Assembly (NCBI GenBank): GCA_025024175.1
Contig: QCXZ01000064.1
Span: 59,789,325-59,853,324, forward strand
Origin: Rhyzopertha dominica
Taxonomy: Eukaryota; Arthropoda; Insecta; Coleoptera; Bostrichidae
Direction of reading: 5' to 3'
Length of the DNA: 64,000 bases
Shown: piece by piece, positions 46,400 to 54,726 of the stretch
Position numbering within the stretch: position 1 is the first letter of the stretch
How the letters are laid out: each line of letters opens with the position of its first letter
Notes under the pieces: model-generated
The model's input: only the letters and a program-made list of their open reading frames with translations
Told to the model about the DNA's origin: nothing
The model's database searches: none
Program-made: the position numbers and the translations under genes

Positions 46400-46451
46400 G
46401 ATAACTCTGACGATCGTTTCGACCTAGAACGGTCATTGTCAAAGAGATAAC
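46400..46451 (-). ncRNA. Hammerhead ribozyme fold (type I) in Penelope 3' region
   Basis: Minus strand: stem I 5' strand from 46451 to 46443; core UUGACAA (46442-46436), in which C3-G8 is replaced by U3-A8, a pair-preserving change; one extra U; stem II GACC/GGUC with a six-base loop (46434-46421); GAA; palindromic stem III ACGAUCGU (46417-46410); C17 at 46409 (triplet GUC); stem I 3' strand AGAGUUAUC. Stem I has four pairs, a mismatch, two pairs, a mismatch and one more pair. The position 3' of a Penelope coding region on the same strand is where such ribozymes are known to lie. Confidence 0.55.
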
Positions 46452-46545
46452 AGCGTTATATTAAACTCAGATGTGCAGAATTTTGTTTGTATACCCTTTT
46501 TTTACAGGGGTTGTAAAATCTCTCGCCTGGGTTTGAAGGTAGACT

Positions 46546-47664
46546 TTATAATTTCGGCAATATCAAAGGCGTACTGGACGTGGGAATTTCTATTTGTGTA
46601 TTTGCCAAATGTTTTTTCTGATGCTGAGCTTTTGTAATTTCCAAAAGTTCTAAAAGGTTCAGTTTTTTACCTTTCCTTTCGCAATGCAAAATTTTGACGT
46701 CGTTTTCATCTAAGTGATGGTTATTTCTTATGCAATGGTCAGCAAAACCTGTTGTGCTTTTGTTTGAATTTATATGCGAAACGTGTTCTTTAATTCTGTT
46801 TTTAATAGCTCTACCTGATTGTCCTTTGTATATCATATCACATTGCGTGCATTTTATTTGGTAAATGCCGTTTTTGTTCAATTTATTGGATTTTGGCTTA
46901 TTGTTAACTAGAAGACCTCCCAAATTGCACTTATTAACCTCTATTGCTTTTATTCCGAGTCTATTAAGCCTATTTTTAACACAAACACTAACTCCTTTGA
47001 CATAATTTACTGCGGCAAAAATATGCTCCTTTTCATTGATGTTAGCATTGTACAGCATTCTTTGTATTCTAATTTTATTTTGCTTTTTAAGTATTTGGTC
47101 CACAATTTTTGTGTCGTATCTGTTGTTAAAGGCTATTTGTTTAATTGTCGTCAATTCTTTTTCGAAACTTTCTTTTCTAAGTGGTATATTTATTAGTCTG
47201 TTTATTAAACTATAAAACACGGAATGCTTAATCTGTAACGATTGATTTGAAGAAGCCGGGATTGCAACATCTGACTGTGTTGGTTTTCTATAAATTTCAA
47301 AGTCTATTTTACTATTTTTTACCGACATTGATAAGTCCAGAAAATGAAGAACTCCATCCTTTTCTTTTTCTAGGGTAAATTGAATCTCTTTATTTATTGT
47401 ATTTAAGAATTTTAAGAATACATCCAACTGCCTGTCAGTTGCTGTCCAAATACAAAAAATATCATCAACATTTCTAGTCCAGAATAATACATTTTTAATA
47501 ATTTCATTTTTCTTTGCAAAAAGCTTTTCTTCGAAATTTGAAATGAAAATTTCTGCCAAAACTGGAGATAAAGGTGAACCCATTGGTAGTCCCTCGTCTT
47601 GTTTGTAGAATGTGTCATTGAACGTAAAATAACTTTGATCTATGCAAATTTCCACAATATTCAA
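46546..47664 (-). pseudogene. Penelope-like RT palm/thumb and GIY-YIG endonuclease
   Basis: 372 open codons. RT motifs: KQDEGLPMGSPLSPVLAEIF and the catalytic box FWTRNVDDIFCIW, where the usual Tyr of YVDD is Asn, so the polymerase is probably dead. LHFLDLSMSVKNSKIDFEIY and RKPTQSDVAI follow, typical of Penelope thumbs. Near the C terminus is the GIY-YIG nuclease: GIYQIKCTQCDMIYKGQSGR then IKNRIKEHVSHI, with the second motif reading YKG in place of YIG. The frame joins the previous one at 47661-47664 by a one-base shift. Confidence 0.9.
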
Positions 47665-48563
47665 TAGTTTGACAGGTGGCAGCTCTCTATTTTATTTTTG
47701 AGGATTGTTAGAAGTTCATTTAGGTGGATAGAAGTGAAAAGATTAGACACATCGAAGGAGACAAGAATAGCGTTATTTGGTATTAATAATTCTTTTACCT
47801 TGTTCGCGAAACCTGCGGAATTCTTCACGCTGTATTTGGACTGGCATTCAATTGATTGTGTCAAAATGCCGTTGGCGAATTTGCATAATTTATACGAAGG
47901 AGCATTAATGTAGGAAACAACCGGTCTCAAAGGTACTCCATTTTTGTGAATTTTTGGGAGGCCATATAGAATTGGAGCTCGGGGGTTCATTATTCTTAAT
48001 TTGTACTTTTCTTCGTTCGATATCAAGTGTTCTGAAGATTTTAAAATGCTAGTGACGTCTTTTTGGAACTGGCCTGTGGGATCTGAATTTAGTTTAGAAA
48101 AGTTGTTTGCGTTTAATAAATTATTTAGTTTAATCTGATACTCATCTGTTTTTAAAGTAACGATGGTATTGCCTTTATCCGCCTTACAAATAGTTAGTGA
48201 ATTTTCTGTACATTTTTGTTTTATGCTTTTTATTAATTTGATTTCTACATTTGACCCCTTGTATGAATGGTAATTTTGTTTGTATTTGTTTGTTATCATA
48301 TCCGCACACGTGTATTTTTCGTTTTTCGTATCCTCGTTTGTTACTTTGTCCAAGGCCAATTCTGAATTTATACCTAATATTTCAAATTCTTTTTTAGATA
48401 CTGGAAAATTTGGATTATATTTTAGACCTTTATTTAATAATCTTTGTTCTGCCTGTGTAAAATTTGTATTCGTAAGGTTTACTAGACGATCACTGAATTT
48501 AAATTCACACTGGGGATTAACTGCCTTGATTTTAACTCTGTTTTCTGTTTGATGACTTTTCAT
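47661..48563 (-). pseudogene. Penelope-like RT N-terminal half
   Basis: 300 codons from ATG 48563. Contains SLTICKADKGNTIVTLKTDE, the DPTGQFQKDV loop, ILYGLPKIHKNGVPLRPVVS (the Penelope-type finger motif), and the first catalytic Asp in AILVSFDVSNLFTSI. Ends LSNY-stop at 47661, where the next frame continues with NIVEICIDQSYFTF, so a single indel separates the halves. Confidence 0.88.
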
Positions 48564-48976
48564 TTCTTTAATTGAATCAAATATCGTTTATGGACTAGTA
48601 TTTGAACATCACTGTAGATATCATTAGTTATCTCATCAAACATTATGTTATGTAGTTTTTTATGCAATTCTGTATGAATTAATTTTAAATGCTCACCCAG
48701 GTTTTGCTGACGTGTGTGCCACTTTCTGATTTCCAAATCGATCCAAATGGTAGTTGCTTGCTGTATTGCCTTTTTTGCTTCCCACGAGTTATTGTTACAC
48801 TTAATATGCATGTAACCCGGAGTAACACCATAGAACTTACATTGCTTATTAAACCAAATATGATTGGAACACATCTTGAGTTTAAATAACGTCTTTTTGG
48901 ATAGAAACACCAACTTGCCCGCACTGGCATTATGAATATGTTGAATGGATTCAAAGGTGCATTCATTGTGAAACAT
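48560..48976 (-). pseudogene. Penelope-like N-terminal region
   Basis: 138 codons with a helical, Lys-rich C-terminal part (DLEIRKWHTRQQNLGEHLKL to VLVHKRYLIQLKK-type sequence), as found before the RT in Penelope-like proteins. Its stop overlaps the ATG of the next frame as ATGA (48560-48563). This may be a simple frameshift or a true two-frame layout. The N terminus is uncertain; the ATG at 48976 lies at the presumed element edge. Confidence 0.6.
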
Positions 48977-48984
48977 CCTGATGA

Positions 48985-49300
48985 TTCATGCATTCAATTT
49001 CTAAATTTGTAATCCAATTTTAAACTGTCATATACGAAAAGATCCCAAATTTGATACTCTTTTACGTCCTGTACTCAAACAAGTCGGATTGGCGATAACA
49101 ATTTATTATCAAAAATGTAGTTAACATATAAACTCGGCGCCTCCACCAAAATTGACTTTCCTCATATAAAATTTATTAATAATGCTATTTATTAGATTAT
49201 ATGGTGTAGTAAGTGCTTCATTTTTGTATCTCTCTTTAACAGCATGCCCATTATGTTGTTTAATATTGGAATTTAGCTAACCTCAACTCATACAAGCTGC
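48985..49300. repeat. Dispersed repeat Q, copy next to a neurexin exon
   Basis: Matches 37970-38220: AAACAAGTCGGATTGGCGAT, ACATATAAACTCGGCGCC, TCCACCAAAATTGACTTTCC and AATATTGGAATTTAGC. It ends less than 50 bp before the exon at 49328, close to its branch point and acceptor. Confidence 0.55.
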
Positions 49301-49327
49301 AGCGCTTATACTATTTAAATATTTCAG

Positions 49328-49480
49328 GTGGAGTTTGTAGCGGATACGCTGAAGCTCAACTTGCTGGATCTTGGCAAATCCGGCAGCAAGCTAATTTCAG
49401 TAGTCGGAAAACTGGATTACCAGTGCCCTAACGAAGAAACCCACGATCCTATTACCTTCACGACGAGGGAGTCACACTTG
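49328..49480 (+). CDS. Nrx-1: Neurexin-1 exon: end of LNS2, start of LNS3
   Basis: Encodes VEFVADTLKLNLLDLGKSGS, KLISVVGKLDYQC and PNEETHDPITFTTRESHL. The Cys in YQC closes the LNS2 disulfide with GCLRK of the previous exon. ITFTTRESHL begins LNS3. Acceptor TTTCAG to 49327, donor GTATGT from 49481, phase 0 at both ends. Confidence 0.96.
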
Positions 49481-50155
49481 GTATGTATCGTGTGTACGAA
49501 GACATAAAAGCGAAAAATCTCTATCGATTTCAACGCGGTTTGTGGTAGCATGAACGTGCATTTTAATTCCAGGGTTGTTTTTGATGATTAAATCGTAAAC
49601 TAATTTATAAGTAGAATCTAGAATAAAAGAAAATATCAAATATGCATTTAAAATCCAAGAAGTATACGATGTTGATACTTTATGGTATTGTGCGAATGCA
49701 ACTTAATGGTCTACTTAACTTTCCTTACTTCTTTTCTATTTACAAAAGATTAATAGTACTATTGAGTTGAAGACTCTATGTATTATACCTGTTTGGTCTA
49801 AATTGATAAAGAATATAAGAAGCTACAGAATGGTATAAACAACTATTAGCACTGTATAACATACGGTTGCTCAAGGCATGTTGAAAGCAGCCATCCTTCA
49901 AAAATCATTATTATCTCATAATCAAAACTGAAAACTCGCGTTTCTCATTAGTAAAGCATAAAGCCAAGCAGAGTAACAATGGTCGAACTGCAATTACGTC
50001 CGTCGGATAAAACCAGGCCATTCTAATAGACGGCGAGCTTTTCAGTCGTAGATCATTTAGCTTCAAAGGCCGCGACGTGTAAAAACAGATAAGGGAGCAA
50101 AATAGGAGAGACGCTCTTTATTATTTTTCTATTTTATCTCATTGATTTATTGCAG
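49481..50155. other. Intron, 675 bp
   Basis: Short neurexin intron without recognisable elements. Confidence 0.6.
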
Positions 50156-50263
50156 ATCCTGCCCCCGTGGAACGCCAAGAAGTCCGGAAATATTTCCTTC
50201 AAGTTTCGCACAAACGAGGCCAACGGCTTGATACTTTTCAACGGGGGAGTCCGGCCGCCCAGG
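50156..50263 (+). CDS. Nrx-1: Neurexin-1 exon: LNS3 domain, part 1
   Basis: Encodes [20 protein letters not shown] and [16 protein letters not shown], early strands of LNS3 with the FKFRT..NGLIL pattern. Acceptor TTGCAG to 50155, donor GTAATG from 50264, phase 0 at both ends. The exon border falls in the loop where small exons occur in some neurexins. Confidence 0.95.
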
Positions 50264-50662
50264 GTAATGTTTCNAATCTTATTAATGTGTTGGTACGCGA
50301 TTTTTACCCACCTGTTAGTTCTAGAAGATGTACCTGCTTGATTTCTTTCGATAATACGAGCCCAGTCCCATTTCAATTGGCCCAGTTGCAGTTTTTTTTT
50401 ATTTTTTGTATTTAATGCTATTATGAAACAGGTATTTAATTATTTTTCACCACTTTTGAAGCATTTCCCACTTAATCAATTATTCGTTTGTCTAATTCAA
50501 AGGTTATATGTCTACTTAACTACCAAGTTGAAGCAAATCATGAGAAAACCTTAAGGCTAGGTGGCTTTGTCATCATGTCAGTGTAATGCTGACAGATGGC
50601 ATTGCCATCCTAAATTCTTACTTACATCATACCATTGCTTTGGTATATAAGCAAAACCAGTT
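50264..50662. other. Intron sequence
   Basis: Intron before the ribozyme fold. At 50575-50615 there are two short perfect hairpins, TGTCAG/CTGACA and GATGGC/GCCATC. The stretch 50555-50585 recurs in diverged form at 27625-27660. Confidence 0.4.
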
Positions 50663-50766
50663 CTATGCCGTGCTGTCTACACTAGACCTAAACTGCACTG
50701 ATGAGCTGTAATGACAGCGATATAGATCTATCTGCAGTTGGTTGAGGTGTAGACAGCACAGCATAG
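50663..50766 (+). ncRNA. Hammerhead-like ribozyme fold with long stem I, in neurexin intron
   Basis: Read 5' to 3': outer stem I strand 50663-50682, internal loop 50683-50690, inner stem I AACTGCA (50691-50697), canonical core CTGATGA (50698-50704), stem II GCTGT/ACAGC (50705-50709 with 50714-50718, loop AATG), GAT (50719-50721, where GAA is required), stem III from ATAGATCTAT (50722-50731), C17 at 50732 (triplet AUC), inner stem I TGCAGTT (50733-50739), internal loop 50740-50746, outer strand 50747-50766. The outer stem has 19 pairs of 20. Loop II and a stem I internal loop are both present, as needed for the tertiary contact of natural type I hammerheads. The one core fault is A14 read as T. 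It lies in sense orientation in an 857-bp intron. Confidence 0.6.
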
Positions 50767-50785
50767 ACATGCATTTTAATATATA

Positions 50786-50953
50786 GGGTGTTTCATTTAA
50801 AAAATCAGAGTTATGTGCTGTACCAAGTAAATGGGACACCCTGCATATGTCTGGATAATTTTAGATTATACAGCTTTTTACCAGGAACGTTTTATGTATT
50901 AACTTTAACAATAAACAAGTTATTTTACTTTATCGCACTAATTGGTCACCCTG
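50786..50953. mobile_element. Short MITE-like element
   Basis: TA at both sides (50784-50785, 50954-50955). Left end GGGTGTTTCATT and right end, reversed, CAGGGTGACCAATTAG. Total 168 bp with no coding capacity. An inner word CCCTGCATATGTCTG is shared with 32787. Ends of CAGGGTG type and TA flanks indicate a mariner-type miniature element. Confidence 0.5.
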
Positions 50954-51120
50954 TATATTTAATCTGTAGCTGTCATCTAATATTTTTAGGGGCATTTCCT
51001 CCAAATAAATAAAAGAAAACAATCAAATCATAAATTTTTAATGATTAATTCATAACAACACTAAATATGTATATACATTTACCTACTGTATTACATATTA
51101 TTCTGTTTCTCCTTTCACAG

Positions 51121-51313
51121 TATGACATGTTCGCTGTAGAAGTGTACAACGGGCACATATACGTTCACTTAGATTTGGGAGCGGGATCGTCGAAACAAAG
51201 GGCTTCTAGAAGACGTATAGACGATGGAGCTTGGCATGAAGTGGTCTTCAGGAGATCGGGACGAGAGGGAGTCATAATTGTCGATGGGTTCCACACGGAT
51301 TTCAAGACGCCAG
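51121..51313 (+). CDS. Nrx-1: Neurexin-1 exon: LNS3 domain, part 2
   Basis: Encodes YDMFAVEVYNGHIYVHLDLG, AGSSKQRASRRRIDDGAWHE and VVFRRSGREGVIIVDGFHTD then FKTP. The DDGAWHEV motif corresponds to the D-x-x-W-H signature of LNS domains. Acceptor TTCACAG to 51120, donor GTTGGT from 51314; it leaves in phase 1 and the last G joins AG of the next exon to make Glu. Confidence 0.96.
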
Positions 51314-51479
51314 GTTGGTTTGATATTGTTCAGAATACAAAGGGGAAATTGTTTTGCGTCTTGCTGGTTATTTGAAAGCAATTCCTGCTGCTGTTAGTTG
51401 AGTATGATGCGGTTTGATTCGATGCGTTGTTCAAATAATGAAGTAATGCGAGGCTTGACTGTCGCTAATACAATATTAT

Positions 51480-52390
51480 GCAGTGGAACGTACATGCAAT
51501 GTGAAAATCTATTGGAATAGGCGCTGTTAACGACTAAGCCAATTTGTTTATGGAAAATTTTGAACAGGTAACGATAAACAGTTTTTAGTTTAACCCAAAA
51601 TGTTGGTATATGTACGTAGATGACACTTTTGTTATTTGACCCCACGGTATAGAAGAGTTGGGTAGGTTTCTAAATTATTTGAACAGTCAAAATCCTGACA
51701 TAAAATTTACTGTAGAATTAGAAAGCAATGGTAGTTCACTTTTCTTGGATGTCCAAATTTACAGAATAAACACTGGACAGTTAGGACACAAGGTTTACAG
51801 AAAACCAAAACACAGACAGATATTCACATGCCACATCTCACAATCTTAAATCAGCGCTAGTGAGAAATGGTTATAGCAATAAGAATATTTGGTGAGTTTT
51901 TAATAAAGATGCTCATCTAAATCAAATAAATTTTCAGCCAGGATAAAGTAAATTAAAGTTGAGTTTGGCTTATGTACAAGGCCTTTCGGAAAAATTAAAG
52001 AGGATGCTTAGGAAACACGATATTTTAGTTGTTGATAGTACATATAATAATTTAGATAAAATTCTACTAAAGATAGAGTACGTTTAGAGAGTGAAAATTA
52101 CTTGTTCTTGCGGCAAACGTTACATACGTCAAACTAAAAGAAAAGTAGGTACGCGTTTGAAAGAACACATACGTGCTACTAGGCTGCAACAGATAGGTAA
52201 ATCTTCCGTAGCTGAACACTCATATTCAACTAAACACATGATTGAATTTGATAAAACAAAAATTTTACATAGAGAAAAATATCACAAATGTCTAATAAAA
52301 GAAGCTATAGAAATTTGTAGGAATACTAATAATTTTAATAGGGATTGTGGAAATTATGAGTTAGGTGACATTTGGAAGGCTATTTTGTAG
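51480..52390 (+). pseudogene. Second Penelope-like element, RT end and GIY-YIG part
   Basis: On the + strand: ANLFMENFEQVTINSF near 51535-51585, the catalytic box WYMYVDDTFVI at about 51605 (Tyr and both Asp intact) followed by a stop, then LGRFLNYLNSQNPDIKFTVE and LFLDVQIYRINTGQLGHKVY with RKPKHRQI (51658-51849). After a degraded stretch the GIY-YIG nuclease region follows: KITCSCGKRYIRQTKRKVGT, RLKEHIRATRL (52091-52390), with YIR where YIG is usual. Several stops and shifts make it inactive. It lies in sense orientation between two neurexin exons and is followed by a hammerhead fold at 52552. Confidence 0.85.
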
Positions 52391-52551
52391 TTATCTTTTA
52401 TCAAGTAGTTCGTGTATATCTAGTAGGTAGGTAGTTCCTTTTTCTTCGTTAGGTTCTTTTTTATCTGGTTGTTTCTATGACGTCTCGCTTCCTTGGTGAT
52501 TTGTTGATTTACTTTCAAAATTTTGTTTGAACTTGTATCAGGCAAATTTTG

Positions 52552-52609
52552 AGGTTCTTCGTCTTTGACAAAGATTACAGGTGTAATCGAAACGTCAGAC
52601 TAATAACCT
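52552..52609 (+). ncRNA. Hammerhead ribozyme fold (type I), sense in neurexin intron
   Basis: Stem I 5' strand 52552-52564; core TTGACAA (52565-52571) with U3-A8 in place of C3-G8; one extra A; stem II GATTAC/GTAATC, six pairs with loop AGGT (52573-52588); GAA (52589-52591); ACGT (52592-52595) as a two-pair palindromic stem III; C17 at 52596 (triplet GUC); stem I 3' strand 52597-52609. Eleven of thirteen stem I positions pair, interrupted by two U-C mismatches. It lies 160 bp after the end of a Penelope GIY-YIG frame on the same strand, the expected place. Confidence 0.68.
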
Positions 52610-52904
52610 TTTTGTCAGTGTTTTCAAGAGACAGCGGTCTTTCCGAGAAAATGTTATCTTATATTATGGATGCTGAAAGCATTCATCCTCGAAGACGAAT
52701 TTGCTCGAAAACTTGTCACTTGATAGTCTGAAGGATCTGAACATACTTGATATCGAATGTATTACCGCAGTAATTATTTGTGGTTGAACTAAAATAAAAA
52801 TCTTTGATAAAACTCTCTTATTCCCATACGTATACGGAGAGGCTAATTTTATTTAGCGAATGTCCAAGTGCAAAACATTATGTAATTCCATCATATTATT
52901 TCAG

Positions 52905-53096
52905 AGGGTTCGAGCAGCCTGGAGCTTGACGGAAACATGTATGTGGGTGGTTTGGGGCCTCCCTTTTCGGAAATACCTGTTCCCGGAGGACTGTGGACGG
53001 CTGTACTTCAACAGGGATTTGTTGGATGCTTCAAGGATTTGTCCATGAATGGAAAGGGTGTGGACGTGGCTACGTATGCGCGGGAGCAGGACTCCG
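52905..53096 (+). CDS. Nrx-1: Neurexin-1 exon: LNS3 domain, part 3
   Basis: Encodes EGSSSLELDGNMYVGGLGPP (first residue split with the previous exon), FSEIPVPGGLWTAVLQQGF and VGCFKDLSMNGKGVDVATYA then REQDS, closing LNS3 with YVGG and FVGCF motifs. Acceptor TTTCAG to 52904; using the next AG would bring a stop, so this start is fixed. Donor GTAAGT from 53097, phase 1. The following exon, expected to start EGF2, is not seen in the remaining 10.9 kb. Confidence 0.96.
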
Positions 53097-53224
53097 GTAA
53101 GTTTTTTTTTAAATTTTAACGTCAAATATGATAAAAGCAAATTATTTTTGAAACTATGAACTTTGCTAGTCTGGAGCGATTTGAATTTAAATCTTCAAAC
53201 TCTCTTCAAAAACTATGGCACATA

Positions 53225-53430
53225 GTAGTCTATCTTCTTTAGGTTTCGAGATATCGATGAAAAACTACGAAAAAAGGATTTATACGTTCAATTTTGTACT
53301 GTAAGCCTTAAGCGTATGAAGTAATTTAGACTCTTTGATATAAGACTCAAAATTTGATGCCTTTTCATGCCCGATACTCAAAATAGTCCGACCGGCAATA
53401 ATAATTTTATGTTTGCTTGTTACTTACATA
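53225..53430. repeat. Dispersed repeat Q, left part cut by family C copy 2
   Basis: GTTTCGAGATATCGATGAAA, ACTACGAAAAAAGGATTTAT and CTCAAAATAGTCCGACCGGC match 37895-38050. The repeat stops at the TA where transposon C copy 2 begins, exactly at the position where the other copies read ACATATAAA. Confidence 0.5.
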
Positions 53431-54726
53431 CAGGATGTTTCACGAATGATAATGACCCTGACGAAATTAAAAATGCAACCCAAAATATATTTGCAGAGGT
53501 AACATTGATAATTGTTCATCATCTTAAAAAATATAAAACGTAGAGGGCTGTATAAATTCGTAAATTTTGACATAAACTTCAGTCATTATTTGCTATAAGT
53601 AAATTCGGTATTGTAAAACAAATTTTATTTTTGAAAAATGTTTATTCAATAACATTAATGTAATAAATGCTCAAAATATCGCCCTCCGCTGTTTTCACAA
53701 GCTTGAAATCGTGCCCAAAACGCTCTTTTAACATGCATTAACATTTCTGGAGTGATGGATTTACATGCATCACGTGTTTTATTTTCTAAATGTTCCACAC
53801 TTTCAATTGTTGTTTGGTATACTTGCTCTTTAACCATTCCCCACAGAAAAAAATCCAAAGGAATAAGGTCCGGGCTTCTCGGTGGCCAAGGATTAATTGA
53901 ACCTCTTCCTATCCATCAGTTAGGCAAAACCAAATCAAGATGATTTCGCACTATTCTATGATAATGCGCAGGTTGGAGCCATAAATCTTGTCTTACTTGT
54001 AAATTTACATTTTGGAGAAGTACCGGTAAAATGTTTCTTAAAAAATTTAGATAAGTATGGCCGTTTAAACTATCGCGACAAAATAAGGCCCAACAATTTG
54101 ATTCCCCAATATTCCGCACCAGACATTCGTCGAGTAGATAGTTTGAAAATGCCCTTCTCGAATCCAACGTGGATTTTCTTGCGTATAATAATGCATGCTA
54201 TTTGTTAATTCCACCATTATTAGAAAATCTTGCTTCATCTGAGAAGCAAATGTTGTCATAGAATCTCACGTTCAAATTCCGATGTACCCGAAAAAAGTTA
54301 CAAAAAGCCAGTCTTTTAGGATAATCTGTCTCCTTTAAAGCCTGAACCAATTGCAAGTGATAAGGATGAAATTGATTGCCTTTAATTATTCGGTGTCCTG
54401 AAGACTGATACCGGTTGCTCTTGAGACTACCCTTTTATTAATATGAGGATTTTCGTCAATCATTTCCAATACTCTAATTTCATTATCAGGGCCTGTTGCT
54501 GGTCTTTCTCTTGACTTTTTCAGTGGTGGCCAGTTTGTCCTTAAACTTAATTCAAGTCTCTTGAAAATTGTATCGGCTGGAGCTCTTCTATTTTGAAAAC
54601 GTTGTCTGTATAAAGGGGCAGCAGCGAAAGCATTTTTCTTGCATTCACCATAAATCAAAATCATATCTATTTTTTCATCAGTTGAATATATTTCGTCAGG
54701 GTCGTTATCATTCGTGAAACATCCTG
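53431..54726 (-). mobile_element. DD41D mariner-like transposon, family C copy 2
   Basis: TA on both sides (53429-53430, 54727-54728). Both ends begin CAGGATGTTTCACGAATGAT, with inverted repeats of about 60 bp in family copies; here the right repeat is shortened because the region next to the start codon is deleted. Transposase on the minus strand. Confidence 0.9.
53655..54698 (-). pseudogene. DD41D transposase, family C copy 2 (broken)
   Basis: The start codon reads ATA in place of ATG. Visible parts: MILIYGECKKNAFAAAPLYR, RQRFQNRRAPADTIFKRLEL, KSRERPATGPDNEIRVLEMI, then a frame break, FASQMKQDFLIMVELTNS-type out-of-frame sequence over the first Asp, a deletion that removes the QQDGAPAH motif, and LDFFLWGMVKEQVYQT (third Asp) to GGRYFEHLLH. 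Confidence 0.82.

Larger units (their letters stand above)
46385..48980 (-). mobile_element. Penelope-like retroelement, nearly full coding region
   Basis: Minus-strand Penelope-like element with N-terminal coding region, reverse transcriptase and GIY-YIG endonuclease in that order, followed 3' by a hammerhead fold at 46400-46451. Only two frame junctions interrupt about 2.43 kb of coding sequence (at 48560 and 47661). These elements prime reverse transcription at nicked chromosomal DNA with their own nuclease. It lies antisense in the intron before the 49328 exon. The 5' side joins repeat Q at about 48985. Confidence 0.88.
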
